The notes beneath the pieces were generated by a model, which ran no database searches, had not been told where the DNA came from, and saw only the letters and a program-made list of their open reading frames with translations. A stretch of DNA of 64,000 bases from Neobacillus sp. PS3-12 (lineage in GTDB: Bacteria; Bacillota; Bacilli; Bacillales; Cytobacillaceae): NCBI RefSeq assembly GCF_030915385.1, contig NZ_CP133268.1, positions 744,001 through 808,000 on the forward strand. The letters run 5' to 3'. This document shows, piece after piece, positions 8,802 through 18,165 of the stretch. Numbering within the stretch: position 1 is the first letter of the stretch; each line of letters starts with the position of its first letter. Position numbers and translations under genes: made by a program.

Positions 8802-10970
8802 TTACCTTTTATCTGTGGTTGGTTGGAACTCCATTTTCCAACTAAAATATTCACTTTCAGGGTTTTTTTCATATCGTAAATGGGCATCAAATTTATTCCC
8901 CTTTTTACTCGTAAGCCCTTTTACTAAAACATTCCCATTTTTTAATAGGGACTTTACCATCGTCTTTGAAGGCTTCTTCTTCATTGATGCCAAAAATTTA
9001 TCATTTTTCCAAATAACAAATTTACAGCCATTCTTCCAATTACTACAGCCAAAACCTTTTTGTCCTTCAATAATTCCATGACCGCAAACAGGACATTTGC
9101 CTAATACTTCAACTGATTTCTTTTCTTGTGAGACTTCGTTAATAATAATATCTTTTTCATTTTTAATTGTGGCAACAGACCTTGTTGTAAAATCAAAAAT
9201 CAAATGTAAAAAATTTTCTTTTGTAAACTTTTGTTTTTCTATATCAGATAATGTTTTTTCCAAACGCCCTGTAAACTCCAAGTCAAATAAATCTTTAACA
9301 GGAAATGTCTCAACTAGTCTTTTCCCTAGATCTGTACATAGTAAGTTTTTGTTTTGGGTTTCAATATAACCAACATCTTTTAGCTTCTTTATTGTTTCGG
9401 CTCTTGTTGCCGGGGTGCCAATACTATAACCGCTTAAAATAGCAGCCATCATTTCTTCACTTTCTTCGTCTTCATGGCCTTTTCCGCATGTTTCCATCAC
9501 CCTTAATAATGTTTTTTCAGTATGATGCTTTGGTGGTTTTGTAACATGCGAGGATAGCTTGTGATCAACAATGGTAACAGTATCATTTATATTTACAAAT
9601 GGTAAAATTGTATCCTTTGATTCAACTTTCTCTACTTTTTTCCATCCTTCAACAAGTTGGACTTTACCTTTAGAAACAAAGATCCCCTTAATATTACTAT
9701 TATTTATTTGAGTGATTATTTTTGTCTCTTCATATTCGGCTACAGGCATGAATTGCATAATGAAACGGTTTTTAATAGCAATATAAACAAGTTCTTCGTC
9801 TTTTGTCAGGGATTTTGGAATTAAGTAGGTTGGTATAATGGCACTGTGGCTTTCCACTTTAGAATTATCAAAGATCCGCTTTGAACTAGTAAACTTTATT
9901 TCATCCTCATAAGGTAAACCTTTTTTCAAATTATTTAATACCTTTGCTGTTTTATCAATAAGACTTTCTTCTAATACAACGCTTGCTGTCCTTGGATAAG
10001 TAATGTATTTTTTTTCATAAAGAGATTGAGCAACTTTAAGTACTTTATCTGAAGTCCATCCTTTGTATTTGTTCGTGATATATCCTTGCAGATTTGAAAG
10101 ATTAAATAAATAAGGCGGATATTCCCTTTTTCGTTCTACTTGTTTATCGATAATCGTTGCTGTTTGATTCTGTAGTGCTTGTTCAATTTCTTCTAAAGTT
10201 GCTTTATTTTTGAATTTATCTTCTTCATTTTCAAAGTATGTTCCCTCATATTCCTTACCGTCGTGAGTCTTAAATGTAGCAGTAAGTTTAAAGTATTCTT
10301 CTGGGATAAAACTTTCTATGGCTTTATCACGATCATAAATTATTTTTAATGTTGGCAAGAGAACCCTGCCGATATTAAGTGCCTTCCCTTTTCCTTTCTG
10401 ATACTTTAACGTAGCAACAGAAGTTAAATTTATTCCGATCACCCAATCGGCCCATTGTCGGCCGATTCCTGCATCCTGAAGTGGTTTCATTTCATTATTA
10501 GGCTTAATTTGTTGAAGCCCTTTTAACACTTCTACAGGTGTCCACTCGTTTAGCAGCAGACGAAAAACAGGTTTCTGTGTCTTCAGATTGTATATAATGG
10601 TATCCCCAATAATTTGGCCTTCCCTATCAAAATCGCAAGCAGAGATGACCATATCTACATCATTACGTTTTATTAAACTATAAATTATTTTAAGTTGCTT
10701 TTTCGCACCTAGATCTTCTTTCCCCCTATTTCGAGGATCACTTTTAACCTTGTAACGAAAGTTAGGCGGAATAAAAGGAAAGTTTTCCATACTCCATTTT
10801 GCCATTTTTTCATCATAATCTTTTGCATCCAAAAGTTGCAGAAGATGGCCAAAAGCCCAGGTTATAATATGGCCATTCCCCTCAAAGTATCCATCATTTC
10901 GACTCTTAATTTTTAAAGCATCTGCAATGTTTTTTGCTACAGATGGCTTTTCTGTAATTATCAATTTCAT
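8802..10970 (-). CDS. topB: Type IA DNA topoisomerase (topoisomerase III)
   Basis: 722 aa from MKLIITEKPSVAKNIA (start ATG 10970, GAGGGAGC upstream). The TOPRIM domain carries Glu7 and the acidic motif DFDREGQ (Asp113, Asp115, Glu117). The active-site Tyr is Tyr325 in ITYPRTAS; many relatives have D where this has A after PRT. The C-terminus has one four-Cys zinc ribbon (CPVCGHGII...GCSNWKNGCKF). It relaxes and decatenates single-stranded DNA. The DxDREGQ form resembles E. coli topoisomerase III. It sits between mntR and cydB without obvious functional links. Confidence 0.88.
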   Translation of the reverse strand: MKLIITEKPSVAKNIADALKIKSRNDGYFEGNGHIITWAFGHLLQLLDAKDYDEKMAKWSMENFPFIPPNFRYKVKSDPRNRGKEDLGAKKQLKIIYSLIKRNDVDMVISACDFDREGQIIGDTIIYNLKTQKPVFRLLLNEWTPVEVLKGLQQIKPNNEMKPLQDAGIGRQWADWVIGINLTSVATLKYQKGKGKALNIGRVLLPTLKIIYDRDKAIESFIPEEYFKLTATFKTHDGKEYEGTYFENEEDKFKNKATLEEIEQALQNQTATIIDKQVERKREYPPYLFNLSNLQGYITNKYKGWTSDKVLKVAQSLYEKKYITYPRTASVVLEESLIDKTAKVLNNLKKGLPYEDEIKFTSSKRIFDNSKVESHSAIIPTYLIPKSLTKDEELVYIAIKNRFIMQFMPVAEYEETKIITQINNSNIKGIFVSKGKVQLVEGWKKVEKVESKDTILPFVNINDTVTIVDHKLSSHVTKPPKHHTEKTLLRVMETCGKGHEDEESEEMMAAILSGYSIGTPATRAETIKKLKDVGYIETQNKNLLCTDLGKRLVETFPVKDLFDLEFTGRLEKTLSDIEKQKFTKENFLHLIFDFTTRSVATIKNEKDIIINEVSQEKKSVEVLGKCPVCGHGIIEGQKGFGCSNWKNGCKFVIWKNDKFLASMKKKPSKTMVKSLLKNGNVLVKGLTSKKGNKFDAHLRYEKNPESEYFSWKMEFQPTTDKR

Positions 10971-11090
10971 AAGAAAAGCTCCCTCTAATGAACTATCAAC
11001 ATTATTTTCCCATTGAAAGTTCAAGTCGTAAAGAGTAAATTAATTGGAATCAAAGAGCTTCAAATTTATAGACCATTTAATTTACATGAA

Positions 11091-11119
11091 AAATATCTCC
11101 TCCGAAATCGGAGGAGATT
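11091..11119 (-). terminator. Terminator of cydAB
   Basis: ATCTCCTCCGA / TCGGAGGAGAT stem with a 2-nt loop region, followed by ATTTTTC on the minus strand, just after cydB. Confidence 0.8.
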
Positions 11120-11141
11120 ATAAAATAAGCTATTCATAAAA

Positions 11142-12155
11142 TTAATAGGTTAAATGCTCTTTGTGGGATACCCGCTTTCTAAAGACATAGTAGCTCCATA
11201 CCGTATAAGCAAGAACAAAAGGCAAAGTGGTAACAACTACGATGGTCATAATTTTAAGGGAATAATCACCGCTTGCTGCATTATAAACCGTTAAATTAAA
11301 TGCTTTATTAATAGAGCTAATCATGACTCTTGGGAAAAGTCCCACAAAAATTGCGGATACCGTAAAAGCCAATCCTAAGCCTGTCATCGTGAATGCTAAT
11401 CCTTCTTGTTTTTTTGTAATGAAGTAAGGGGTTAAAGCATAAACAATTACTATCAGCCCAACTAAAGTGAGTTCAGGAACCATGCGTACTTCAAAAATAT
11501 CTGTCTTAAACCATGATAATCCAACAAAGACTACGAGTACTCCTAATACGGCGAAGGTGAGTTTTTTTGCGAGTTTGGCAGATCTCTCTCGAATCTCATC
11601 CTCTGTTTTTAAAGTAAGGAAATTTAAACCATGCAGCAAACATAATAACGTTACTGTTAAGCCACCCCATAGAGAATAAATATTAATATAATCAGCAAAC
11701 CCTGCAGACATGTTCATATCAATGCCTATTGGCATTCCTTTTAACATCGAGGTAAACAAAACACCGACCAAAAAAGGAGGAAGTAAGCTGCTTAAAAATA
11801 TTACCCAATCCCAAACGTTCGTCCAGCGGGAATTATTAAGCTTCCTTCTAAATTCAAAGGATACTCCACGGCCAATTAAACAAAGCAGAACTGCGAATAA
11901 TGGCAAATAATAGCCGCTAAACATTGTTGCATACCAATGTGGAAATGCTGCAAAAATTGCTCCGCCACCTGTCAATAACCATACTTCATTTGCATCCCAA
12001 AATGGCCCAATCGTATTAACCAAAATAGAACGCTCTGTTTGGTTGCGTGCTAGAAATCGAGTGGACATTCCTACCCCAAAATCAAATCCTTCAAGAAAGA
12101 AGAAACCAATAAAGACGACGGCGATTAAGACAAACCATAACACACTAAGTGTCAT
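11142..12155 (-). CDS. cydB: Cytochrome bd quinol oxidase subunit II
   Basis: 337-aa membrane protein with about 8-9 TM helices. The conserved block GFFFLEGFDFGVG and TIGPFWDANEVWLLTGGG identify CydB. With CydA it forms the high-affinity, NO- and cyanide-tolerant menaquinol:O2 oxidoreductase in the cytoplasmic membrane. Start ATG 12155 has AGGTAGGTG upstream and follows the cydA stop by one base, so translation is coupled; a GTG three codons earlier is possible. Confidence 0.95.
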   Translation of the reverse strand: MTLSVLWFVLIAVVFIGFFFLEGFDFGVGMSTRFLARNQTERSILVNTIGPFWDANEVWLLTGGGAIFAAFPHWYATMFSGYYLPLFAVLLCLIGRGVSFEFRRKLNNSRWTNVWDWVIFLSSLLPPFLVGVLFTSMLKGMPIGIDMNMSAGFADYINIYSLWGGLTVTLLCLLHGLNFLTLKTEDEIRERSAKLAKKLTFAVLGVLVVFVGLSWFKTDIFEVRMVPELTLVGLIVIVYALTPYFITKKQEGLAFTMTGLGLAFTVSAIFVGLFPRVMISSINKAFNLTVYNAASGDYSLKIMTIVVVTTLPFVLAYTVWSYYVFRKRVSHKEHLTY

Positions 12156-12156
12156 C

Positions 12157-13566
12157 CTAAGCACCTACCTTTTTATTAAACGGATCGGTAATAGTCGGAG
12201 CGTCAACCCCTTGCAATGCCTCCGGTCCTCTTTTTACTTCACGAACAATTAAATAAACCATTACACCTAAAAGGATCGTGAATACCAATAAATACAAAAT
12301 AAAGGATATTAGTATTTCTCCGCCTGAAACATTTGGAGAAACTGCACTCGTTGTTGACATTACACCAAATACTGACCATGGCTGACGTCCAACCTCCGTC
12401 ATCATCCAGCCTGAAGTATTTGCTAGAAATGGGAATGCTATAGCGGGAAGCGTAAATTTTAGAAACTTACCACTTTTTTCAAGACGATCTTTTCTCCAGA
12501 GAATTAAACCAGAGATGCCAAGCAGAATCATTAGTACTCCAAAACCAACCATTAACCTAAAGCTCCAATACGTTGTTTTCACAGGAGGAATATAATTTGT
12601 TCCATCACCTGCCAAAGAATCATATTTGGCTTTGTATTCATTTTGGAGAGTATTCATCCCTTTCAAACTGCCCTCAAATTTTGAATAAGAAAGAAAACTT
12701 AATGCATATGGGATATTAATTTCAAAACTATTTTGCTTCTTATCTGTATCAATTATTGCGAATACAGACCATGGTGCCGGGTCTTGGGTGTCAGCCCAAA
12801 TGCCTTCAGCTGCTGCCATTTTCATTGGCTGTGTTTTAACCAGATACTGCGCTTGAGCATGGCCTGTTAAGGCTACGCCAACGCTGCCAATTAGTCCGAT
12901 TACAAGAGCTATTTTTAATGATTTCTTATAAAATTCAATATGCTGCTTACGAAGTAAACAATGTGCACAAACACCCGCAACAAAAAAACCCGCCGTAGCA
13001 ATAGCTCCAGTTAAAACATGTGGATATTCAACCCATAATTGTCCATTTGTCAACAATGCGCCAAAGTCATTCATCTCAGCACGGCCATTATTCATTTGAT
13101 ATCCAACTGGATGCTGCATAAATGAATTAGCAGTCAAAATCCATAGAGCTGACAATGTAGTACCTATCGTAACCAGCCAAATACAGGCCAAATGCACTTT
13201 CTTAGAGAGACGTTCCCAGCCAAAAATCCAAATACCGATAAAGGTTGATTCCATAAAGAATGCAAGTAATGCCTCAATTGCCAAAGGTGCACCAAAAACA
13301 TCACCCACCATACGGGAATAATCCGACCAGTTCATACCAAATTGAAATTCTTGAATGATGCCGGTTACAACGCCAACTGCAAAGTTAATTAAGAATAAAT
13401 GTCCCCAAAACTTTGCCATCTTTTTGTAAATCTCGTTGTTTTTCATTACATAACGTGTTTCCATTAGAGCGACCATAAAAACAAGACCAATTGAAAGTGG
13501 AACAAAAAGAAAGTGAAAGATGGTAGTCGCTGCAAATTGAATTCTTGCCAGCCACAAAGGATCCAT
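12157..13566 (-). CDS. cydA: Cytochrome bd quinol oxidase subunit I
   Basis: 469-aa polytopic heme protein. N-terminal His18 (IFHFL) is a heme ligand candidate; the conserved GWMMTEVGRQPW block is present; the quinol-binding loop is the short type found in Bacillus. Start ATG with TAGGGGGAATT upstream. The cydCD exporter genes, which follow cydAB in B. subtilis, are not here; topB lies downstream instead. Bd oxidase fits the NO-detoxifying genes in this window because it resists NO. Confidence 0.96.
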   Translation of the reverse strand: MDPLWLARIQFAATTIFHFLFVPLSIGLVFMVALMETRYVMKNNEIYKKMAKFWGHLFLINFAVGVVTGIIQEFQFGMNWSDYSRMVGDVFGAPLAIEALLAFFMESTFIGIWIFGWERLSKKVHLACIWLVTIGTTLSALWILTANSFMQHPVGYQMNNGRAEMNDFGALLTNGQLWVEYPHVLTGAIATAGFFVAGVCAHCLLRKQHIEFYKKSLKIALVIGLIGSVGVALTGHAQAQYLVKTQPMKMAAAEGIWADTQDPAPWSVFAIIDTDKKQNSFEINIPYALSFLSYSKFEGSLKGMNTLQNEYKAKYDSLAGDGTNYIPPVKTTYWSFRLMVGFGVLMILLGISGLILWRKDRLEKSGKFLKFTLPAIAFPFLANTSGWMMTEVGRQPWSVFGVMSTTSAVSPNVSGGEILISFILYLLVFTILLGVMVYLIVREVKRGPEALQGVDAPTITDPFNKKVGA

Positions 13567-13883
13567 AATAATTCCCCCTATCCATTATTTCAAATTGTCC
13601 ATGATGCTTCTTGCTCGCTATTTCACAAATTTCTATAGCTGCTGTGAGACCCCACCTGGAACTAATTAAAAAAGAAAAACTAAAAAGCTTAAACACTGCC
13701 TGTTTTAATTAGTTAAGATGTAACCTCACTTTTATTTTAACAAATTCTACCATACAAAAATCTCTCTTTTTCGTCAGTTTTATGAACATTCTAAATTTAC
13801 GTTTCTTCAGTATTTTAAAAAAATAAGTAAAACTATTTCACACAAAAAAAGCTTTTTCGGCAATTCTTCTAAGTGCTATTGAT
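13567..13883. promoter_or_regulatory. cydA upstream region with repeated TGTGAAATAG
   Basis: A 317-bp gap without a gene. On the minus strand CTGACG-N17-TATGGT is a possible promoter near 13740-13780, giving a leader of about 160 nt. TGTGAAATAG occurs twice in the same orientation, at 13833-13842 (upstream of the promoter) and 13618-13627 (in the leader, as TTTGTGAAATAG). Rex in B. subtilis binds TTGTGAA-type half sites at cyd, so redox control by Rex is a reasonable inference; full palindromes are not evident. Confidence 0.4.
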
Positions 13884-14141
13884 TCAATTAAAATAGCATC
13901 GTTCTCTAGGAACAATATTACATACGGATATGATGAAGGAGGGGACTCTTTCTACTTTAAAAATGATGATCCCAATGTTTTTATCGTCGACTAAAAAGGC
14001 CTCTCCATGGGTGAAACTTGTCAAATTTTTTTCAATCTTTAAAATGGATTTGAAGATCACTTCTTTTTCCTCAGCTTCAAACGTTGCATGTGGAGCAAAT
14101 CTCAAAATCCATTCCTCCCCATCGATTGAAAAACGATACAT
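13884..14141 (-). CDS. Hypothetical small protein
   Basis: 85-aa protein, not recognised. Start ATG 14141 follows AAAGGGGCG. The sequence begins MYRFSIDGEEWILRF and is mostly short beta-like segments, with two Cys near the C-terminus. No membrane segment is clear, although IIIFKVERVPSFIISVC is hydrophobic. Stands alone between cydA and cspD. Confidence 0.6.
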   Translation of the reverse strand: MYRFSIDGEEWILRFAPHATFEAEEKEVIFKSILKIEKNLTSFTHGEAFLVDDKNIGIIIFKVERVPSFIISVCNIVPRERCYFN

Positions 14142-14281
14142 ACCATCGCCCCTTTAAAGGAATTAATATTAGTTTAAGATATGACTTGGGACTGATTTTA
14201 TGTTTTTAAAAATGGGTTTTCAATTATTTCCCAACATTGAGTTTCAGACACTTTTTGATCCCAAAAAAACGCTTACATTCC

Positions 14282-14310
14282 TTGACTGTCAACCATCATT
14301 CGTGTATATT
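14282..14310 (+). promoter_or_regulatory. Promoter of cspD
   Basis: TTGACT (14282-14287), 17-bp spacer, TATATT (14305-14310): a good SigA promoter. It leaves a leader of about 100 nt before the start codon, as is common for cold-shock mRNAs. Confidence 0.7.
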
Positions 14311-14420
14311 ATAATCATCATGATTCAGAATAGAATAAAAATTTTTCAACTGTCTGCTTCATGAAAATATTTAACTTAGGTGCCATTGGTGTCTTGAAAG
14401 GTTTAGGAGGAAAAGAGTTT

Positions 14421-14621
14421 ATGCAAAACGGTAAAGTTAAATGGTTCAATAACGAAAAAGGTTTTGGTTTTATTGAAATTGAAGGCGGGGACGATGTATT
14501 CGTACATTTCAGTGCTATCCAAGGTGACGGTTTTAAATCCTTAGAAGAAGGTCAAGAAGTTTCCTTCGAAGTCGTTGAAGGAAATCGTGGACCACAAGCT
14601 GCAAACGTTGTAAAACTTTAA
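14421..14621 (+). CDS. cspD: Cold shock protein (CspD-like)
   Basis: 66-aa single cold-shock domain. RNP1 KGFGFI and RNP2 VFVHF are intact, and KWFNNEKGF is the classical N-terminal strand. ATG 14421 lies 10 nt after AGGAGG. The frame is open 20 codons upstream, but that extension is not family-like. Acts as an RNA chaperone binding single-stranded RNA/DNA. The position next to the ypeQ-ypeP genes matches cspD of B. subtilis. Confidence 0.95.
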   Translation: MQNGKVKWFNNEKGFGFIEIEGGDDVFVHFSAIQGDGFKSLEEGQEVSFEVVEGNRGPQAANVVKL

Positions 14622-14639
14622 TTTAAAAATACAAATTCA

Positions 14640-14666
14640 AAGGCTGGCACATTGCCAGCCTTTTTC
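14640..14666 (+). terminator. Terminator of cspD
   Basis: AAGGCTGGCA-CAT-TGCCAGCCTTTTT. Confidence 0.88.
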
Positions 14667-14731
14667 TATGATTAAAGCTGGTGTTTGTTTTCGTTTCATA
14701 CATTATCAAAGGTAAAACGGCCTTTATTACA

Positions 14732-14917
14732 TCAACTTAATCTTTCCCCAAATTCTCTAAGCTTTTCTCCTACTGTACAATCAGTAATACAAAAACGATG
14801 TGCTGCCCTTTTCCCGAATTCCTTTTTTAAATGCTGATGTAAAAAACAGCCCTTACAATATTGTTCCATCATTATTTGAACACTTTCAAACAGCTCTTTT
14901 TTAGTCCTATCTTTCAC
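14732..14917 (-). CDS. ypeQ: Small zinc-finger protein (YpeQ-like)
   Basis: 61-aa protein with Cys21-x2-Cys24, His40 and Cys43-x3-Cys47 (QYCKGCF, AHRFCITDC), ending EKLREFGERLS. This matches the small zinc-finger proteins next to ypeP in Bacillus; function unknown. Start is GTG 14917, preceded by GGGGTGG. Downstream of ypeP on the same strand by 20 nt, so probably one transcript. Confidence 0.8.
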   Translation of the reverse strand: MKDRTKKELFESVQIMMEQYCKGCFLHQHLKKEFGKRAAHRFCITDCTVGEKLREFGERLS

Positions 14918-14937
14918 GCCACTTCCACCCCAAATTT

Positions 14938-15594
14938 CTAGAGTAATTGTGTTTTAGCAAATATTTCTTTCCCAAGAAGGGCTTGACTTGCCAGTTTGTC
15001 TGCTTCTTTATTATCATTCCGAGAAATAACTGTATATTTTGGGACAATCCCAAGATTTTTAATTTTCTCTTCTATTCGATCGAGCCAGCTATTTAAAACT
15101 TCTTCATAGCAAGGCCATTCTCCCTCAAGCTGTTTTAATACTCCTTGTGAGTCTCCTTTGATTTCGCAAGGAAGGCGATGGACCCCTAATTCCTCAAGTA
15201 AAGTAAGAGCAAAATAAAGGGCTGCGTATTCCGCTTCATTATTCGTTTCGATTTCATCAAATTGTTCATTCGCACGAATCCGATACTTCTTCTTGCCTTG
15301 TTTAAAGAAAATGACTGCTCCAAGCCCAGCTTGATTGTTTTCCTTATGAAAACCTCCATCAAAGAAAAGGGTAACTTCATGAGGGTCTTCTTCAATTTCA
15401 GTATGAAGCTTTTTCACTTCCTTCAATGTCCATGATGTTCCAATTTCATCATAAAAAACAAGATCTATTGCTTTACCAGATTTTTCAAGTTCTTCCCCAG
15501 TTTCTATCGCTAATTCACCAGAAATATATTCAGAGGAAAAAAGAACCTTTTCATTCCCATTTAATTTATACGTCCATTCTATTTTATATTTCAT
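14938..15594 (-). CDS. ypeP: RNase H-like protein YpeP
   Basis: 218 aa: an N-terminal ~70-residue region, then an RNase HI fold. Acidic positions are FFDGG, NNEAEYAAL, KGDSQGV and NKEADKLA, so the D-E-D-D set is complete. Related Bacillus proteins have been reported to lack detectable RNase H activity, so catalysis is not assured. Divergent from ypdQ, a second RNase H-like gene. Confidence 0.85.
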   Translation of the reverse strand: MKYKIEWTYKLNGNEKVLFSSEYISGELAIETGEELEKSGKAIDLVFYDEIGTSWTLKEVKKLHTEIEEDPHEVTLFFDGGFHKENNQAGLGAVIFFKQGKKKYRIRANEQFDEIETNNEAEYAALYFALTLLEELGVHRLPCEIKGDSQGVLKQLEGEWPCYEEVLNSWLDRIEEKIKNLGIVPKYTVISRNDNKEADKLASQALLGKEIFAKTQLL

Positions 15595-15747
15595 TATTTT
15601 CAGCCTTTCTACTCTTTCTCAATCTTATTATTAGTTATCATGCCCAGCTATCCAAATGCAAAATGCAAATTCTTTTTCATACATGACTGTGTTAATTTAT
15701 GATAAACTTTCAGTAACTATTACCATTAGGATATGGAGGAATCAAGG

Positions 15748-16149
15748 TTGATCGAAGTCTATATTGATGGTGCAAGTGCAGGGAATCCAGGGCCAAGCGG
15801 AGCAGGTATTTTTATCAAAGGAAATGGTCTAAATAAAAAATACTCGATTCCACTCGGAATAATTTCAAATCATGAGGCAGAATTTCAGGCGTTCCTCCAT
15901 GCGTTAAAAATTTGCATAGAACATAAATTCACCGTTGTGTCCTTTCGAACGGATTCAGAATTGGTAAACCGAGCGGTTGAAAAAGAATTTGTTAAAAACG
16001 AACTATTCGCCCCGATGCTACAGGAAGCATTACAGCTTTCCAAACAGTTTGATTTGTTTTTTATGAAATGGATTCCCAGTCGCGAAAACAATGTTGCTGA
16101 TGAACTCGCAAGAAAGGCGATCCAAAAAAGCAGAACAGGAGAAAAATGA
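15748..16149 (+). CDS. ypdQ: RNase HI-like protein YpdQ
   Basis: 133 aa from a TTG at 15748 placed 8 nt after GGAGG; an in-frame ATG at 15733 overlaps that ribosome-binding site and is less likely. RNase H motifs YIDGASAGNPGPSG, NHEAEFQAFL, FRTDSELV and NNVADELARKA are all present. The stop codon is 4 nt before the start of the EamA transporter gene, so the two are co-transcribed. Confidence 0.85.
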   Translation: MIEVYIDGASAGNPGPSGAGIFIKGNGLNKKYSIPLGIISNHEAEFQAFLHALKICIEHKFTVVSFRTDSELVNRAVEKEFVKNELFAPMLQEALQLSKQFDLFFMKWIPSRENNVADELARKAIQKSRTGEK

Positions 16150-16153
16150 CATC

Positions 16154-17083
16154 ATGAAAAAAACAATCCTAGCTGATATCACATTACTTTTAGTAACCAT
16201 TGTATGGGGTTCAACCTTTGTTTTGGTTCAAAATGCGATAAGTTCTCTTAGACCTTTTTCTTTTAATGGTATACGCTTTTTTATCGCCGCAGTGGTTCTT
16301 ATTCTTTGGCTCGTTTTTTTTGAAAGAAAACAATTACAATTGTTAACCAAGAAATTAGTCTTTACCGGAATGTTTATCGGTTTTTGGCTTTTTCTTGGCT
16401 ACGCAACACAAACGGTCGGACTGCTATATACAACATCATCCAAGGCAGGATTTATTACCGGATTAAGTGTTGTTTTAGTTCCATTATTTTCAATGATTTT
16501 ATTAAAACAAACTTTAAATAAAAATGCTATTATCGGGGTGGTTATTGCCACCTTCGGGCTTTTTTTCCTTACGGCAACAGATATTTTCGGATTTAATATT
16601 GGTGATTTGCTGGTGTTTGTATGTGCGATTAGCTTTGCTCTACATATTATTTTTACAGGAAAATTCACCGATAAATTTCCAACACTCCTGCTAACTATTA
16701 TCCAGCTTACTACAGTATCTTTGCTTTCAATGATTTTATCCTTGCTATTTGAAAACTGGAGGGCATCGTTCCATTCGAATGTTTTATTTTCGAGTAACGT
16801 ATATATGGCTCTTTTCATCACATCAGTATTTGCAACTGCATTAGCTTTTTTAGCACAAACAAATTTCCAAAAGTTCACTACTACAACCAGAGTAGCCTTG
16901 ATTTTTGCGATGGAACCAGTTTTTGCAGCTATAACTGGATTTTTCTGGGCACATGACCGATTAACCATTACGGCTATTTTTGGCTGCATTCTTATTTTTT
17001 TAGGAATTATTTTTGCAGAACTGCCGATAAAGAAAATTTTATCTCCGCAAAAAATAGTCCAAAGAGAAAGGAAAACCTCGTAA
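16154..17083 (+). CDS. EamA/DMT-family transporter
   Basis: 309 aa, ten predicted TM helices in two EamA repeats (LLLVTIVWGSTFVLVQNAI at the N-terminus; a second repeat begins near GDLLVFVCAISFALH). The second repeat includes ALIFAMEPVFAAITG, typical of the family. These proteins export or import small metabolites; the substrate cannot be read from sequence. ATG 16154 is 12 nt after AGGAG; an upstream in-frame extension overlaps ypdQ and is not family-like. Basic C-terminal tail. Confidence 0.88.
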   Translation: MKKTILADITLLLVTIVWGSTFVLVQNAISSLRPFSFNGIRFFIAAVVLILWLVFFERKQLQLLTKKLVFTGMFIGFWLFLGYATQTVGLLYTTSSKAGFITGLSVVLVPLFSMILLKQTLNKNAIIGVVIATFGLFFLTATDIFGFNIGDLLVFVCAISFALHIIFTGKFTDKFPTLLLTIIQLTTVSLLSMILSLLFENWRASFHSNVLFSSNVYMALFITSVFATALAFLAQTNFQKFTTTTRVALIFAMEPVFAAITGFFWAHDRLTITAIFGCILIFLGIIFAELPIKKILSPQKIVQRERKTS

Positions 17084-17097
17084 TAAGGTATGGTATA

Positions 17098-17129
17098 AAA
17101 ATAACTCCCTAAAACAGGGAGTTATTTTT
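17098..17129. terminator. Bidirectional terminator
   Basis: ATAACTCCC / GGGAGTTAT stem with T-runs on both strands, between the EamA gene (+) and the DUF6123-like gene (-). Confidence 0.85.
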
Positions 17130-17400
17130 ATGATATTGCAAGCAATGCTTTATCTTTTACATATTTTAGTGCTGCATTTCTTGTTTTTATGTTATTTGCT
17201 GTCAGGGTCTCAAGCAAAGAAAGATAAAAGCTTCCATCAAAACCTTTTTGTGCTTTCAATGTTAACTCTATTGCTGTATTGATGATTTCATCGGGCGCAT
17301 TTGTAGAGTGCTTGCCAAAATAAATAAAACCGATTGCATCTTCTTGCAATTGAAAACCTTTCCCTCGTAAATCATGTAAGTATTCTTCCACTGTCTGCAA
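17128..17400 (-). CDS. DUF6123-like small protein
   Basis: 90 aa, mostly helical (VEEYLHDLRGKGFQ, AIELTLKAQKGFDGSFYLSLLE, RNAALKYVKDKALLAI). It resembles the Bacillaceae family annotated DUF6123; function unknown. TTG start at 17400 after GGAGAGGAAG. No membrane segment, no Cys. Confidence 0.65.
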   Translation of the reverse strand: MQTVEEYLHDLRGKGFQLQEDAIGFIYFGKHSTNAPDEIINTAIELTLKAQKGFDGSFYLSLLETLTANNIKTRNAALKYVKDKALLAIS

Positions 17401-17440
17401 GATGTTACTTCCTCTCCCAAAAATTCTAAAAGCAATCTAT

Positions 17441-17932
17441 TTAAAATCTTACTCGAAATTTGGTTTCTTTTCTATTCTTTTTCGTACAGAGATGGCCGAT
17501 AATGCCTACAACACAACCTAATATTGCACCGCCTAATACTTCATTTGGCTCATGCCCAAGCATTTCCTTTAATTTTTTCGGTGTCTTTTCTTTGAATTCA
17601 ACTTTTTCCTTATTTGAAATCTTCTCTACCAATTCATCTAATGAATTTACTTTTAATGTAAGTTCTCCTGTTTGCCTGCGGATTCCTTGTGCATCATACA
17701 TGACAATCAGCCCATAGATCAGCGACAATGCAAAATCAACTGTCGGTAATCCCTGCCGTAAAGCAATATATGTTGTCAGCGATGATACTCCAGCTGAATG
17801 GGAACTTGGCATTCCTCCGGTTTGAAAAAATAATTCCGGCCGCCATTCTTTCTTTTTAAAGAAATGAATAGGAATTTTCAAACCCTGTGCCAAGCCGATA
17901 CTAAAAAGAGCCAAATAAACTCCTTTGTTCAT
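17441..17932 (-). CDS. Divergent PAP2-family membrane protein (YuiD-like)
   Basis: 163 aa with about four TM segments. The phosphatase-like motif GGMPSSHSAGVSSL matches the 'divergent PAP2' (DUF212) family, and MYDAQGIRRQTGE is another family block. The true PAP2 catalytic set is incomplete in this family, so enzyme activity is uncertain. ATG 17932 is 5 nt after AGAGGTGA; a GTG three codons earlier is possible. Confidence 0.88.
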   Translation of the reverse strand: MNKGVYLALFSIGLAQGLKIPIHFFKKKEWRPELFFQTGGMPSSHSAGVSSLTTYIALRQGLPTVDFALSLIYGLIVMYDAQGIRRQTGELTLKVNSLDELVEKISNKEKVEFKEKTPKKLKEMLGHEPNEVLGGAILGCVVGIIGHLCTKKNRKETKFRVRF

Positions 17933-18018
17933 CTTTCTCACCTCTTGTTAATATTGTTCAGAAAGAAGTGTTTAATTATTCTACATGGAAATACTAACAA
18001 TCATGGGAGGTGAACCTA

Positions 18019-18156
18019 ATGGGTAAAAAAGGCGGAGCAAGCAGGGGAGTAAAAGCACCAGGTGTAAACCCGCAGGGTTACGGACAGGATGCAGAATTCT
18101 CAGAGGAGCCAAAAAGTAAATTAGAAAATGCTGCAAAGAAAAAGAATACAAAATAA
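18019..18156 (+). CDS. sspL: Small acid-soluble spore protein L-like
   Basis: 45-aa basic peptide, MGKKGGASRGVKAPGVNPQG then GYGQDAEFSEEPKSKLENAA and KKKNTK. The NPQG..GQD...EPKS.LEN.AKKKNTK pattern matches SspL, a minor spore protein made in the forespore. Strong GGGAGGTGA precedes the ATG. Position beside ypcP also matches B. subtilis. Confidence 0.85.
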   Translation: MGKKGGASRGVKAPGVNPQGYGQDAEFSEEPKSKLENAAKKKNTK

Positions 18157-18165
18157 TAAAGAAAA

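Noticed and set aside
13385..13696. 103-aa minus-strand frame overlapping the 5' end of cydA
   Set aside because: Different frame from cydA, no conserved domain; the part inside cydA is simply a frame-shifted reading.
16399..16989. Minus-strand open frame opposite the EamA transporter
   Set aside because: Opposite a clear membrane transporter; composition mirrors hydrophobic codons read backwards.
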